Positions 9,509-17,212 of a stretch of 64,000 nucleotides of DNA are shown here, piece after piece (within the stretch, counting starts at the first letter, position 1; the number at the start of each line of letters is the position of its first letter). Source of the DNA: Pseudodesulfovibrio profundus (lineage in GTDB: Bacteria; Desulfobacterota; Desulfovibrionia; Desulfovibrionales; Desulfovibrionaceae); assembly GCF_900217235.1 (NCBI RefSeq), contig NZ_LT907975.1:3199001-3263000 (forward strand), in the 5' to 3' direction. Below the pieces are notes generated by a model, which was not told the origin of the DNA, did no database searches, and was given only the letters and a program-made list of their open reading frames with translations. Both the position numbers and the translations under genes were made by a program.

Positions 9509-9820
9509 TTACGCCGTGATGGATTTGACTTTGATGGATGTATAGTCCTGGCGATGGCCCTGCTTTTTGCGAGCATCTTTTTTGGGCAGCTTGTGGAAAA
9601 CCACAACCTTTTTGCCGCGAGCGTGACCGAGAACTTCGCACTCGACCTTTGCACCGTCAACATACGGAGCGCCAATCTTGGTGTCGCCGTCCTTGTCTAC
9701 CAGGAGAACGGAATCGATGCTGAGCTTTTCGCCAGCTTCGACTTTGAGCAAATCTACTTTGAGTTCAAGACCTTCTTCAACGCGGTACTGCTTACCGCCG
9801 GTCTCGATAATAGCAAACAT
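9509..9820 (-). CDS. rplU: 50S ribosomal protein L21
   Basis: Ribosomal protein bL21 (103 aa): MFAIIETGGKQYRVEEG at the start, DGAKVECEVLGHARGKKV in the middle, and the KKNYRRRQGHRQ-like basic tail seen here as KKQGHRQDYTSIKV. GGAGG lies eight bases before ATG. First gene of the rplU-rpmA-obg-proB run, preceded by an AT-rich promoter region. Confidence 0.98.
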   Translation of the reverse strand: MFAIIETGGKQYRVEEGLELKVDLLKVEAGEKLSIDSVLLVDKDGDTKIGAPYVDGAKVECEVLGHARGKKVVVFHKLPKKDARKKQGHRQDYTSIKVKSITA

Positions 9821-9850
9821 AGTTAAAACCTCCAGTTCGTAAGAGGAGGC

Positions 9851-9880
9851 AACCTAGCCGCAACTCGGCTGAGAAGTCAA
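9851..9880 (-). promoter_or_regulatory. Candidate promoter for rplU-rpmA
   Basis: On the minus strand, TTGACT (9880-9875) and TAGGTT (9856-9851) are separated by 18 bases, with an A/T-rich patch just upstream resembling an UP element. Position fits a short rplU leader. Based on motif and position only. Confidence 0.4.
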
Positions 9881-9967
9881 GCCCCCCGCAATAATTTTTT
9901 GCGATTTTTCTCCACAACGCGATACATTGCCCGTACCGGAGCCGTCGGTCAAGCTATAGATGACATT

Positions 9968-10696
9968 TTATCGCAGTGCCCGGGCCAGCACGAAAACATT
10001 GATGCTCGCGGTTCCAGCCTGCATGAGTGTCCGGGCGCATTCACGCAGTGTAGCGCCTGTCGTGTACACATCATCAACCAATAGAATGTGCTTGCCCTCC
10101 ACCAGTTCCCGTGTCGCGGTAAAGGCTGACTTGATGTTGGACTGTCGTTGCGCCAGGTCGAGTTGTGTCTGCGGCCTAGTGTATCGGACGCGTTGGAGTG
10201 CGGCGTGGATGACCGGTGCACCGGTGTGTTTGCCCAATGCCTTGCTCAGTTCGGCGCTTTGATTGAATCCTCGCCACAGGAGCCTGCGTTTGTGCAACGG
10301 CACTGGAACAATGATGTCCGGTTTCTGTCCGTCCCTGCGGGTATAGGCTTGAACAGCCAAATTGCCCAGCAGGGTGGCATGTCCCAGCGCTCCGCTGAAC
10401 TTGTATTTTAGAATAAGGTGACGGAGGGGGCCTGTGTATATGGAATGGAAATGGAGCGCTTCCCACGGCGTGGGAGTGGTGCGGCATTCGCCGCAGAGCA
10501 TGGGCGGGGAATCGTCATCGGCAAAGAGTTCGCCACACCGCGTGCAGTACCCGCCTTTTCTCACGGTGAGTTGCTGTGCACACTCACGGCAGGCGCCTTG
10601 CTCGCAAACGTCTGTCAGTCGCGAGCAGACAGGGCATCGGCTCATGGTCAATCCGGCCCAGCTTGCCATCCGGTGAAAAAAAGAAGGTAGTATCAA
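9968..10696 (-). CDS. comF: ComF-family phosphoribosyltransferase-like protein
   Basis: A 242-residue ComF-type protein. The N-terminal double zinc finger (CPVC...CRECA and CTRCG...CGEC, about residues 21-70) is followed by a type I phosphoribosyltransferase fold with the PRPP loop ILLVDDVYTTGAT near 207. ComF is linked to DNA uptake in naturally competent bacteria, but orthologues occur widely without competence and their reaction is unclear. The frame begins with a TTG that overlaps the stop of the flavodoxin gene by four bases; ATG codons at residues 10 and 18 are alternatives. Co-transcription with the upstream redox genes is likely. Confidence 0.88.
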   Translation of the reverse strand: MILPSFFHRMASWAGLTMSRCPVCSRLTDVCEQGACRECAQQLTVRKGGYCTRCGELFADDDSPPMLCGECRTTPTPWEALHFHSIYTGPLRHLILKYKFSGALGHATLLGNLAVQAYTRRDGQKPDIIVPVPLHKRRLLWRGFNQSAELSKALGKHTGAPVIHAALQRVRYTRPQTQLDLAQRQSNIKSAFTATRELVEGKHILLVDDVYTTGATLRECARTLMQAGTASINVFVLARALR

Positions 10697-11295
10697 TGTG
10701 ATTCGTTCCAGACCCGTTCGGCATACTGGATAATCCGTGATTCGAAATCCTGCCGTTTTATCAGGTCCCCGACACTGTCGATACCTCGAAGGGCCAAAGG
10801 TTCATCCAGTGCCATGTTGAAATTCTGGACAAAATACTTGAGCGTGAGCCGTGCTCCCTCAAAGAGCTTTTCCCCGGATGGCTGACCGGCGACCAAAACA
10901 GCGTGTGCTTTGCGTTGCGGCAGTTCGGCAATCCAGGGTTCCTTGTCCATGTGGGCCTGCCAGAACTGCTGCCCGCGGTCTATCCAGGTCTTGAGCCGCG
11001 ACGGAAGGTGGTAGAAATAGATCGGGGACGCGAACAGGATGGTTCTGGCCGTGAATATCGGCTCGAAGAGCTCCCAGGCCTGATCCTTATGGGCGATGGC
11101 GCACCGTTTTTTGTGCGTAACGCTCTTTGTCTTGTCGCAGAACCCGCAGGCAATGCAGGGCAGGATATGGGCATCGCGCACGAAGTGAATTGCCGCATTG
11201 CCCCCGGCCCGTCGGATTCCTTCCTGTAGAAGCTCTGCCGCGTGATCGGAGTTGCCGCCTTTTCGATGGCTGCCTGCGTAGATGACTGCGTCCAT
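10693..11295 (-). CDS. Flavodoxin-family NAD(P)H-dependent FMN reductase-like protein
   Basis: A 200-residue flavodoxin-fold protein. SHRKGGNS near residue 9 is the FMN phosphate loop, and FASPIYFYHLPSRLKTWIDR near 90 is the conserved segment contacting flavin. Cysteines in PCIACGFCDKTKS (about residues 46-58) resemble the cluster-binding stretch of iron-sulfur flavoproteins, though only three are closely placed. It probably reduces quinones, nitro compounds or metal centres in the cytoplasm. ATG with AGGA upstream. It follows the candidate selenoprotein and overlaps comF by four bases, so it sits in a redox operon. Confidence 0.82.
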   Translation of the reverse strand: MDAVIYAGSHRKGGNSDHAAELLQEGIRRAGGNAAIHFVRDAHILPCIACGFCDKTKSVTHKKRCAIAHKDQAWELFEPIFTARTILFASPIYFYHLPSRLKTWIDRGQQFWQAHMDKEPWIAELPQRKAHAVLVAGQPSGEKLFEGARLTLKYFVQNFNMALDEPLALRGIDSVGDLIKRQDFESRIIQYAERVWNESH

Positions 11296-11308
11296 GGTCG
11301 TCCTGTTC

Positions 11309-11548
11309 CTATTCGGTATTGAACAGCGGTTTCTTGCGCGTCATGATGGCACGCACATGATCGCCGCACTCCTCAAATCGGAAATCCCAATCCGTTGAGA
11401 TATGCCTCTGATGGCGCACCTGATCAGCTCCCTGGGGGGAGACCAGCGCCTCGACCCTGTCGGTCTTGCCCAAACGGAGGTACCAACCTACCTCCATGCC
11501 GACACCTCAACACTTGTCGCGAATATCTATGGTGATCGGATCGGCCAT
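11309..11548 (-). CDS. Candidate small selenoprotein (in-frame UGA at codon 14)
   Basis: An 80-codon frame (79 aa) in which codon 14 is TGA (11509-11507), directly after a Cys codon, giving Cys-Sec-Gly-Val-Gly. The frame is open on both sides: the N-terminal 13 codons read MADPITIDIRDKC, and the part after TGA continues MEVGWYLRLGKTDRV to ECGDHVRAIMTRKKPLFNTE. The ATG overlaps the stop of the metallo-hydrolase as TAATG, the same coupling used by the gene before it. A hairpin with a bacterial-SECIS layout lies just after the TGA. An alternative is translation only from ATG 11497 (62 aa), but that leaves the coupled start unexplained. Selenocysteine is inferred; no Sec machinery is visible in the window. 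Confidence 0.6.
11476..11495 (-). promoter_or_regulatory. SECIS-like stem-loop after the UGA codon
   Basis: In the mRNA, GGAGGUA (11495-11489) pairs perfectly with UACCUCC (11482-11476) around the six-base loop GGUUGG. Eighteen bases lie between the UGA and the loop, and the loop begins with GG. Bacterial SECIS elements typically have a short apical loop with a G in the first two positions, about 16-37 bases past UGA. Confidence 0.55.
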
Positions 11549-12168
11549 TAGAATTCACTGAAGAACGGGTTGTGGTTCTTTTCATCGTCGGAAGTGGTCT
11601 CCGGCCCATGTCCCGGATAGAGGGTCGTATTGTCCGGCAGGGTGAAAATGTTGTCTTTGACCGCCTTCTTGAGAATGTCCAGATCACCGCCAGGGAAGTC
11701 AGTGCGACCAATGGAGCGGTAGAATATCAGATCCCCCACAAAGGCTGCTTCGGCTTCGGGGAAGTAGAACGTCAGGCTGCCGGAGGAATGGCCGGGGGTG
11801 TGGAAGACCGTACACTTGAAGCCGGCGAACTCATGCTCACCCGGTTCAATCTGTGTCGTGTTGTACTCTTCGATGGGGGGCAGGCCGAATGTGCCGCCCT
11901 GACCCAGTTCACTTTCGAGGAGATACAGGTCTTTCTTGCTACAGATGACTGGAGCACCGGTCTCATCCGAGAGGCGGCGGTTGCCTGCGGTGTGGTCAAA
12001 GTGCAGATGGGTGTTCAGCACATGTGTCAGTGTCAGCCCATTGCTTTTCAGGTAGTCCAGCACCGGGGTCGGGTCACCGCCGGGATCGATGGCAACAGCC
12101 TCTTTATCGCCCGCCAGGACATAACAGTTGGTCTGCAGCGGACCGAGGGGAAACACCTTGATTTCCAT
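11548..12168 (-). CDS. Metallo-beta-lactamase-fold hydrolase (glyoxalase II-like)
   Basis: A 206-residue cytoplasmic metallo-hydrolase. The metal ligands are visible: THLHFDH near residue 56, HTPGHSSGS near 130, GDLIFYRSIGRTDF near 147 and PGHGPET near 188. This short form (about 200 aa) resembles glyoxalase II-like and persulfide-related enzymes rather than full GloB; the substrate is likely a thioester or a sulfur compound. Its ATG overlaps the nitroreductase stop by one base (TAATG), and its own stop overlaps the selenoprotein start in the same way. The three genes are thus translationally coupled. Confidence 0.88.
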   Translation of the reverse strand: MEIKVFPLGPLQTNCYVLAGDKEAVAIDPGGDPTPVLDYLKSNGLTLTHVLNTHLHFDHTAGNRRLSDETGAPVICSKKDLYLLESELGQGGTFGLPPIEEYNTTQIEPGEHEFAGFKCTVFHTPGHSSGSLTFYFPEAEAAFVGDLIFYRSIGRTDFPGGDLDILKKAVKDNIFTLPDNTTLYPGHGPETTSDDEKNHNPFFSEF

Positions 12169-12686
12169 TATAATTCCTCCAAAAGAAGATCGGATAACGG
12201 TTTGCGTTCGGAGCTGCCTTTCTGGTCCGGATGCCCCAGTGCAATGACAGCTTGTAGCTCGTATTTATTTTCGTCGATGTCGATGGCCGCAAGGGATGCG
12301 GACTGATCGTTGACTATCTGGCCGAGCCATACGGCCCCAAGGCCGAGGGCATGGGTTGCCAGCAGCATATTCTGAATACAGGCACCTGCGCCCTGATGGT
12401 CTTTCATCTCGCTGTACATGGCTTCCTTTTCCAAAAGCACGCAGATGCAGGCAGCGCTCCGGCGTACGATGTGTTCATATTTGGTGCAGTCAGCCAGTTT
12501 TTCCATTCTCGGGTCGCCTTTTTGAACGACAAGAAAGCGCCAGGGCTGGTTGTTGAGTCCACTGGGCGCCCAACGGCCAGCATCGAGGATGGTCTTGATC
12601 GATTCGGTCGAAACCGGCTCATCGGTGTACTTCCGAATGGATCGGCGTTCATGTAGTGCGTTGAGTATGCTGTTTCCATCTTGCAT
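12168..12686 (-). CDS. Nitroreductase-family oxidoreductase
   Basis: A 172-residue FMN-dependent nitroreductase-fold protein. HERRSIRKYTDEPV near residue 11 binds FMN phosphate, WAPSGLNNQPWRFLVV near 38 is the family core, and GLGAVWLGQI near 115 and IALGHPDQK near 147 close the flavin site. It reduces nitro, quinone or related substrates with NAD(P)H; the substrate is unknown. First gene of the coupled redox cluster, preceded by about 117 bases to the next gene. ATG start. Confidence 0.9.
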   Translation of the reverse strand: MQDGNSILNALHERRSIRKYTDEPVSTESIKTILDAGRWAPSGLNNQPWRFLVVQKGDPRMEKLADCTKYEHIVRRSAACICVLLEKEAMYSEMKDHQGAGACIQNMLLATHALGLGAVWLGQIVNDQSASLAAIDIDENKYELQAVIALGHPDQKGSSERKPLSDLLLEEL

Positions 12687-12803
12687 TGAGAATTTTTCTC
12701 CTTGGTTTCAGGCTATTGTGTACCCTAGACCGCTTTGTCGGGCAAGTGTTGGCCCCAGGTGTTGACATGCGGAGCCGTTGCACCATTGTGTCGGCAAGGG
12801 AAA

Positions 12804-13628
12804 TCAGCGGAGAAAGCGTCTGAGTAAAAGCCCCAGAATCAAAATGAAAAATGTTGTTACCGTGACAGGGGGAACCCATGAGGGCATTGGCGTGTCCTTG
12901 ATGAACCAGACATCATGGATATGCTTTCTAAGGGACTTGTCGATTTGAGACCACCCCTTGGCTATCTCAGCCAGTTGTTGGGCATTCCCTTTGGCAACGG
13001 CTATATGCAGCTCGTCGACGCTCAGTGTCTCCTGCTTGATGAACTGCGTATCCAGCCCTCTCTCGCGCAGGTAGTACAAAACATTCGGCGTGCTGCCAGC
13101 AATGACTTTTACCAATCCTTTGCTCGCGGCTTCCAGAATGTTCTGCATGTTTTCAAAGTGGAGGAGGTACCTGTCTGGGCTGCTCTCTCTCATCACTGTC
13201 TCAGCATGTGACCCCGTGACCACTGCCACCGGGAAGTCCTCGATTGCGGAATTTTCGAGATCGCCATGAATGAAAATGGCGGATGCGATGGTCGTGACGA
13301 CTTGGCCATACTCAAGGAAACGATCCTGGTCCGGGGTAGGGAAAAGCCCTCCGTGCACATCGGCTTCACCGGTTTTGACCAGTGTGATTGATTGGGGCAA
13401 CGTGGTGAGCTTGAACGTGACCGGTGTGCCTGTGATGTTGCTGTATGCACGCCACAGATCAATAATATATCCTTGCGGTTCTCCGCTTTCGTCCAGATAG
13501 GAAAACGGCGGGTTCGCTTCGCTTTGGGCAATGATCAATCCATTCTTTTGCACAGACTCCGCTTTTACCGTCAGGGGGAGAGCGAAAATCATGATGCATA
13601 CAATAAGTGGTATAAAGTACTTGATCAT
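12804..13628 (-). CDS. Periplasmic amino-acid-type solute-binding protein with a C-terminal membrane anchor
   Basis: A 274-residue SBP_bac_3-fold protein. A signal peptide covers residues 1-23 (FIPLIVCIMIFALPLTVKA), then the binding fold begins NGLIIAQSEANPPFSYLDESG, with GYIIDLWRAY and GEADVHGGLFPTPDQ as landmarks. The C-terminus is unusual for a free binding protein: TVTTFFILILGLLLRRFLR is a membrane helix with a positive end. The layout matches the sensor half of sensory kinases or diguanylate cyclases cut after the membrane helix. No ABC partner or signalling domain follows, so it may be a stand-alone anchored sensor or a truncated one. Confidence 0.78.
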   Translation of the reverse strand: MIKYFIPLIVCIMIFALPLTVKAESVQKNGLIIAQSEANPPFSYLDESGEPQGYIIDLWRAYSNITGTPVTFKLTTLPQSITLVKTGEADVHGGLFPTPDQDRFLEYGQVVTTIASAIFIHGDLENSAIEDFPVAVVTGSHAETVMRESSPDRYLLHFENMQNILEAASKGLVKVIAGSTPNVLYYLRERGLDTQFIKQETLSVDELHIAVAKGNAQQLAEIAKGWSQIDKSLRKHIHDVWFIKDTPMPSWVPPVTVTTFFILILGLLLRRFLR

Positions 13629-13669
13629 GCTTATATGTACACAATAAATCCCGATTGGTGTAGTATTCT

Positions 13670-14113
13670 TTATAATTTTATGTACCCTTTTTGCGCCGAG
13701 ACTTCAGGATGTTCAAAGCGGGCCATGGCTGTACGCATGGTGTGGAATCCGAGTTTGGTGTAGAATCCTTCCTTGCCTGGAACTGACCACAGGATGACGC
13801 TTGGTGTTTTGAGTCGCGCCAGTATTTCCTGCATCACGGTGCGCCCCAGTCCATTGTCTTGATATTCAGGAAGGATGCAGAGATCATAAATCACGGATTG
13901 GTACACGCCGTCCGAAAGCGCTCGCCCCATGCCTATCAGTTTCTCTCCATTCCATGCGAAGCAGACGAGAGTCGAGCTTTCGAAAGCTTGCTCAAGTCGG
14001 GCTGCTTCACGGACTCCAAGCTCTGTCTTTTCAAAGATGCTTGCAGCCGTTTGCCAGTCAACGCCTGTGGTGGAAAAGGTCAGTTGGTACTCCAAGCCTA
14101 TACCGCTTCCCAC
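13670..14113 (-). CDS. GNAT-family N-acetyltransferase
   Basis: A 147-residue GCN5-type acetyltransferase. The acetyl-CoA loop is YQDNGLGRTVMQEIL near residue 86, preceded by SVIYDLCILPEY (strand 4), and the end FYTKLGFHTMRTAMARFEH is the usual GNAT close. The frame begins with GTG inside the end of the thioesterase gene; a TTG six codons later is possible. Substrate unknown. It overlaps and follows the thioesterase, so they share a transcript. Confidence 0.82.
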   Translation of the reverse strand: MGSGIGLEYQLTFSTTGVDWQTAASIFEKTELGVREAARLEQAFESSTLVCFAWNGEKLIGMGRALSDGVYQSVIYDLCILPEYQDNGLGRTVMQEILARLKTPSVILWSVPGKEGFYTKLGFHTMRTAMARFEHPEVSAQKGYIKL

Positions 14114-14850
14114 CAGGAACGCATCCGGATTATTTCCTTGTTGTCGGAAGTGCGGATCAGAGAATGCAGATAGGTGGACTCGTCACCTTCGGCTGTCTCC
14201 TTCGAGCAGGAGGAGGTGTACTCATCGCCCGGATGGGACTCTGCCCGGAACTGAACGTCGACACCCATGCAGCGATTGGATTCGATCCATTCCTGGGGGA
14301 TGGATTCGAGGCAGAATTCCACATAGCGGACATTGTTGACGTGGCGGTTGATGTCCATGTCTGAACGCCGAGCCGTCAGGGTGGTGCTATGCGTACCGTC
14401 CTTGAGCCGGGTGATCGCCTTGGTGGGGAAGGTCAGGGCGCGTTCCCGTTCCGGGATGAACCGGTCATCAAGGACGGTTTCGGGCTTGTCTGCGCGGCGG
14501 GTTTCGAGGTTCAGTACGACCCAGGATGTGGTGCCACGTCCGATGATGCCGTTGTCGTCTTCAAGAATGAAATCGCGGAGTGCCACAAGCCGCTCGTTGG
14601 CCGACGGCCATGTCGTGATCTTGATTGATTCCCCGTACACGGGCAGGCGCTGCATGCGCAGGTGGAGTCGGGCCAGAACCCACACGTGGCCGGTGGCTTC
14701 CAGATCGTGGAATCCGAATCCGAGGGTCTCGGCGTGGCGGGAGGCAATGTCCTGAAGGTGGTTGCACGGTGATGTGATGGCAACGTGCCCATCAGGTCGG
14801 GGTTCATAGGAGCGGATGGTGTATTGCTGTTCGAATGTGAGTTTTTCCAT
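14098..14850 (-). CDS. Acyl-ACP thioesterase (FatA/FatB-like)
   Basis: A 250-residue double hot-dog thioesterase that releases fatty acids from acyl carrier protein. The first hot-dog covers about residues 5-130 (NHLQDIASRHAETLGFG; VWVLARLHLRM; GRGTTSWVVLNLETRRAD). The second begins near 155 with the catalytic-type segment DMDINRHVNNVRYVEF (Asn and His of the active site). Its length is that of bacterial FatA-like enzymes. ATG start, preceded by MarC after a 51-base gap on the same strand. Confidence 0.88.
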   Translation of the reverse strand: MEKLTFEQQYTIRSYEPRPDGHVAITSPCNHLQDIASRHAETLGFGFHDLEATGHVWVLARLHLRMQRLPVYGESIKITTWPSANERLVALRDFILEDDNGIIGRGTTSWVVLNLETRRADKPETVLDDRFIPERERALTFPTKAITRLKDGTHSTTLTARRSDMDINRHVNNVRYVEFCLESIPQEWIESNRCMGVDVQFRAESHPGDEYTSSCSKETAEGDESTYLHSLIRTSDNKEIIRMRSWWEAV

Positions 14851-14901
14851 GATGGTACTTTCCCTGGTCTGAGGAAGTGGATTTATCGAGCTGAAATGGA
14901 A

Positions 14902-15495
14902 TTAGCCGAGGAAGTTCTTGATTCCCGTGAAGACAATCTGCGCAGCCATGGCTGAAAGTACCAGACCGGTGATTTTGGTCAGGACGGACAAGCCCATGGT
15001 GCCGATGAGTCGTTTGATGGCCGGAGCGATGAAGAGCATGACGCCGACGGTCAGACATGCTGTGACCAACGACGCGGCGCCGATCAGTTTCTGTGTGGTA
15101 CCGCCCAGTTCCGCACCAAGAATGAGCAGGGTACCGATGGTGGCCGGTCCTACGGTGATGGGAATGGCAAGGGGGACCACGGCAACGTCGGCATCGTCAT
15201 CGGGTTCCGGCTTGGTGCGCTTGCCCGAGACCAGCGACACAGCCGAAAGGAAAAGCAATCCTCCAGCGCCGATGCGGAAACCGTCAAGGGTAATGCCCAG
15301 TGTGGCAAAAATGGGGTTCCCGGCAAAATAGAGAATCAATGCGATGACCAGAACCGAGAACATAGTGCGGATGGCCAGTTTTCGCTGCTCGTGGACGTCC
15401 ATCCCTTCGATGAAAGAAAGGAAAACCGAAAGCACAAAAAAGGGCGTCAGCAGAAAGAACAGTTTGATGTACAGGGATATATAGAGATTGATCAT
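14902..15495 (-). CDS. MarC-family integral membrane protein
   Basis: A 197-residue membrane protein with six hydrophobic segments. The family pattern includes FLLTPFFVLSVFLSFIEGM at the start, FRIGAGGLLFLSAVSLVSG near 75 and VVPLAIPITVGPATIGTLL near 105. MarC proteins were once linked to multiple antibiotic resistance, but this is not supported; the role is unknown, perhaps transport. ATG at 15495. Same strand as the thioesterase downstream. Confidence 0.88.
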   Translation of the reverse strand: MINLYISLYIKLFFLLTPFFVLSVFLSFIEGMDVHEQRKLAIRTMFSVLVIALILYFAGNPIFATLGITLDGFRIGAGGLLFLSAVSLVSGKRTKPEPDDDADVAVVPLAIPITVGPATIGTLLILGAELGGTTQKLIGAASLVTACLTVGVMLFIAPAIKRLIGTMGLSVLTKITGLVLSAMAAQIVFTGIKNFLG

Positions 15496-15581
15496 AGGTA
15501 ATTACTCCGGATTGCCATGCCGGTTTTCGTTTATTGAGAAAGGAGGCTGCGCCTCGGACAGAAGAAATTCGTTGTGGACGA

Positions 15582-17201
15582 TTATTGTTTCAATAGCTGC
15601 TCGGCCAGTGCATCGCCTTGTTCGCCGCCGCCGGACATTCGGGACAGTTCCTGTTTTATCTCATCCCCATCCAGTCGTTTGCAGCGAGTGAAGGTCTCGT
15701 CATTGATCACTTCCTTCTGGATGAGGAAGTGACGGTCCGCTTTACCTGCCAGTTGCGGCCAGTGGGTGATGAGCAACATCTGCTGCCGGTCAGCCAGTGT
15801 TCGGAGCTTTGCGCCCACAGAGTTGAGCGTCATTCCGCCAATCCCGGCGTCCACTTCATCAAAGATAAGTGACGGCAGTGCGTCGTGGTCGTTGTCCTCT
15901 TCGCGGCGCATGGTCACGAGGGCCAGCAGGAAGCGGGACAATTCACCGCCCGAAGCAATCTTGTCCAATGGCTGGGCGGTCTGTCCCGGGTTGGGAACCC
16001 ACATCAATCGCCCGCGCAAATCTTCGCAGCCCGGATAAAGCTCACGGGTTTCAAAATCAAAATGTACTTTGACGTGTTCGGAAAAACCCAGATCGGTCAG
16101 TTCATCAACGATCCGGATCGACAGGGTTTTCGCCGCCTTTTTGCGTGCCTTGTTCAGTGTCTCCAGCACGGCAGACAGTTCTTTGGCAGCCTTACTTTCT
16201 TCGGTGGAAAGATTCTTGAGGTCCAACGCGCAGGCATCCAGAAACGAGAGATTGGTTTCGATCTCTTCCTTCAGGTTGACGATCTCATCCAGCCCCTTGC
16301 GCAGTTTGCGTTTCAGTTTCGCCAACTCGAAAAGACGTTCCTCGATATCATCAAGGCTCATGGTTTCATCTTCATCGCCCAATCCTTTCGGCCCTCTGCG
16401 CAGGCGGGAATCGAGGTCGTGGAGCATCATCCGAAGTTCTTCGATGGCGTCCCGATCATCCTCAAAGCCGGGAAACATGCGTGCAATGATCTCCATCTCA
16501 CGGGTCAGGAGGGTCATGGCATCGAGCAGTCCGACTTCTCCGTGCAGGACATCCAGCGCATTTTGCAGACATTCACCAGCCCGTTCCTGAGCCTTCAACG
16601 CCTTTTTGCGCTCTTCAAGGTCGTCTTCTTCGCCGGGCATGGGGTCGACCTTCTCGATTTCCTTTTTCTGGTATTCGAGGAAGTCCCGCTGTTTTTGCAC
16701 CTCGTCATATTTTTCGAGGAGTTGCCTTTTGCGTTCCAGCACATCCTGCAAGGTGGCCAGTTTTTCGTTTCGCTCGATCACCAAGCCGGGATCGGGCAGA
16801 AACGAATCAAGGATTTCTGCCTGAAACGAAGGTGAAAGAAGTTTTTGCTGTCCGTGCTGGCTGGTGTGGATAACGAGCTTGGATCGCATGTCACGAATGG
16901 TGGGCTGCGAAGAAAGGGTGTCGTTGATGTAGACACGGCTTCGTCCCGTAAGAGCGGACAGTTCGCGGCGGATGACCGTTTCTCCTTCGGGCAGGACAAA
17001 CAGGGCCTCGACCGAGGCTTTTTCGGTGCCGGGGCGGACCAGCTTGGCTTCCATGCGTTCGCCCATGAGGAAGTCGACGGCGCGCATGATAAATGACTTA
17101 CCCGCACCGGTTTCACCCGTGAGCGTGTTCAAGCCGGGAGAGAATTCCAGCTCAACGTCGTCTATCAAAGCAAGATTGCGAATACGAAGCACTTCCAGCA
17201 T
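15582..17201 (-). CDS. recN: DNA repair ATPase RecN
   Basis: SMC-like double-strand-break repair protein (539 aa). Residues 1-150 carry the N-terminal ATPase half with LTGETGAGKSFIMRAVDFLMGE cut to Walker A GETGAGKS near 30; a coiled coil of about 160-370 follows; the C-terminal half has the ABC signature IASGGELSRFLLAL near 416 and Walker B LIFDEVDAGIGG near 447. Length and order are typical. ATG start. It follows the alginate-lyase-like gene by 11 bases on the same strand. Confidence 0.95.
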   Translation of the reverse strand: MLEVLRIRNLALIDDVELEFSPGLNTLTGETGAGKSFIMRAVDFLMGERMEAKLVRPGTEKASVEALFVLPEGETVIRRELSALTGRSRVYINDTLSSQPTIRDMRSKLVIHTSQHGQQKLLSPSFQAEILDSFLPDPGLVIERNEKLATLQDVLERKRQLLEKYDEVQKQRDFLEYQKKEIEKVDPMPGEEDDLEERKKALKAQERAGECLQNALDVLHGEVGLLDAMTLLTREMEIIARMFPGFEDDRDAIEELRMMLHDLDSRLRRGPKGLGDEDETMSLDDIEERLFELAKLKRKLRKGLDEIVNLKEEIETNLSFLDACALDLKNLSTEESKAAKELSAVLETLNKARKKAAKTLSIRIVDELTDLGFSEHVKVHFDFETRELYPGCEDLRGRLMWVPNPGQTAQPLDKIASGGELSRFLLALVTMRREEDNDHDALPSLIFDEVDAGIGGMTLNSVGAKLRTLADRQQMLLITHWPQLAGKADRHFLIQKEVINDETFTRCKRLDGDEIKQELSRMSGGGEQGDALAEQLLKQ

Positions 17202-17212
17202 GTCATACCAGC

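Noticed and set aside
11424-11711. Minus-strand 95-codon frame
   Set aside because: It overlaps the metallo-hydrolase and the selenoprotein frame and has no protein-like pattern.
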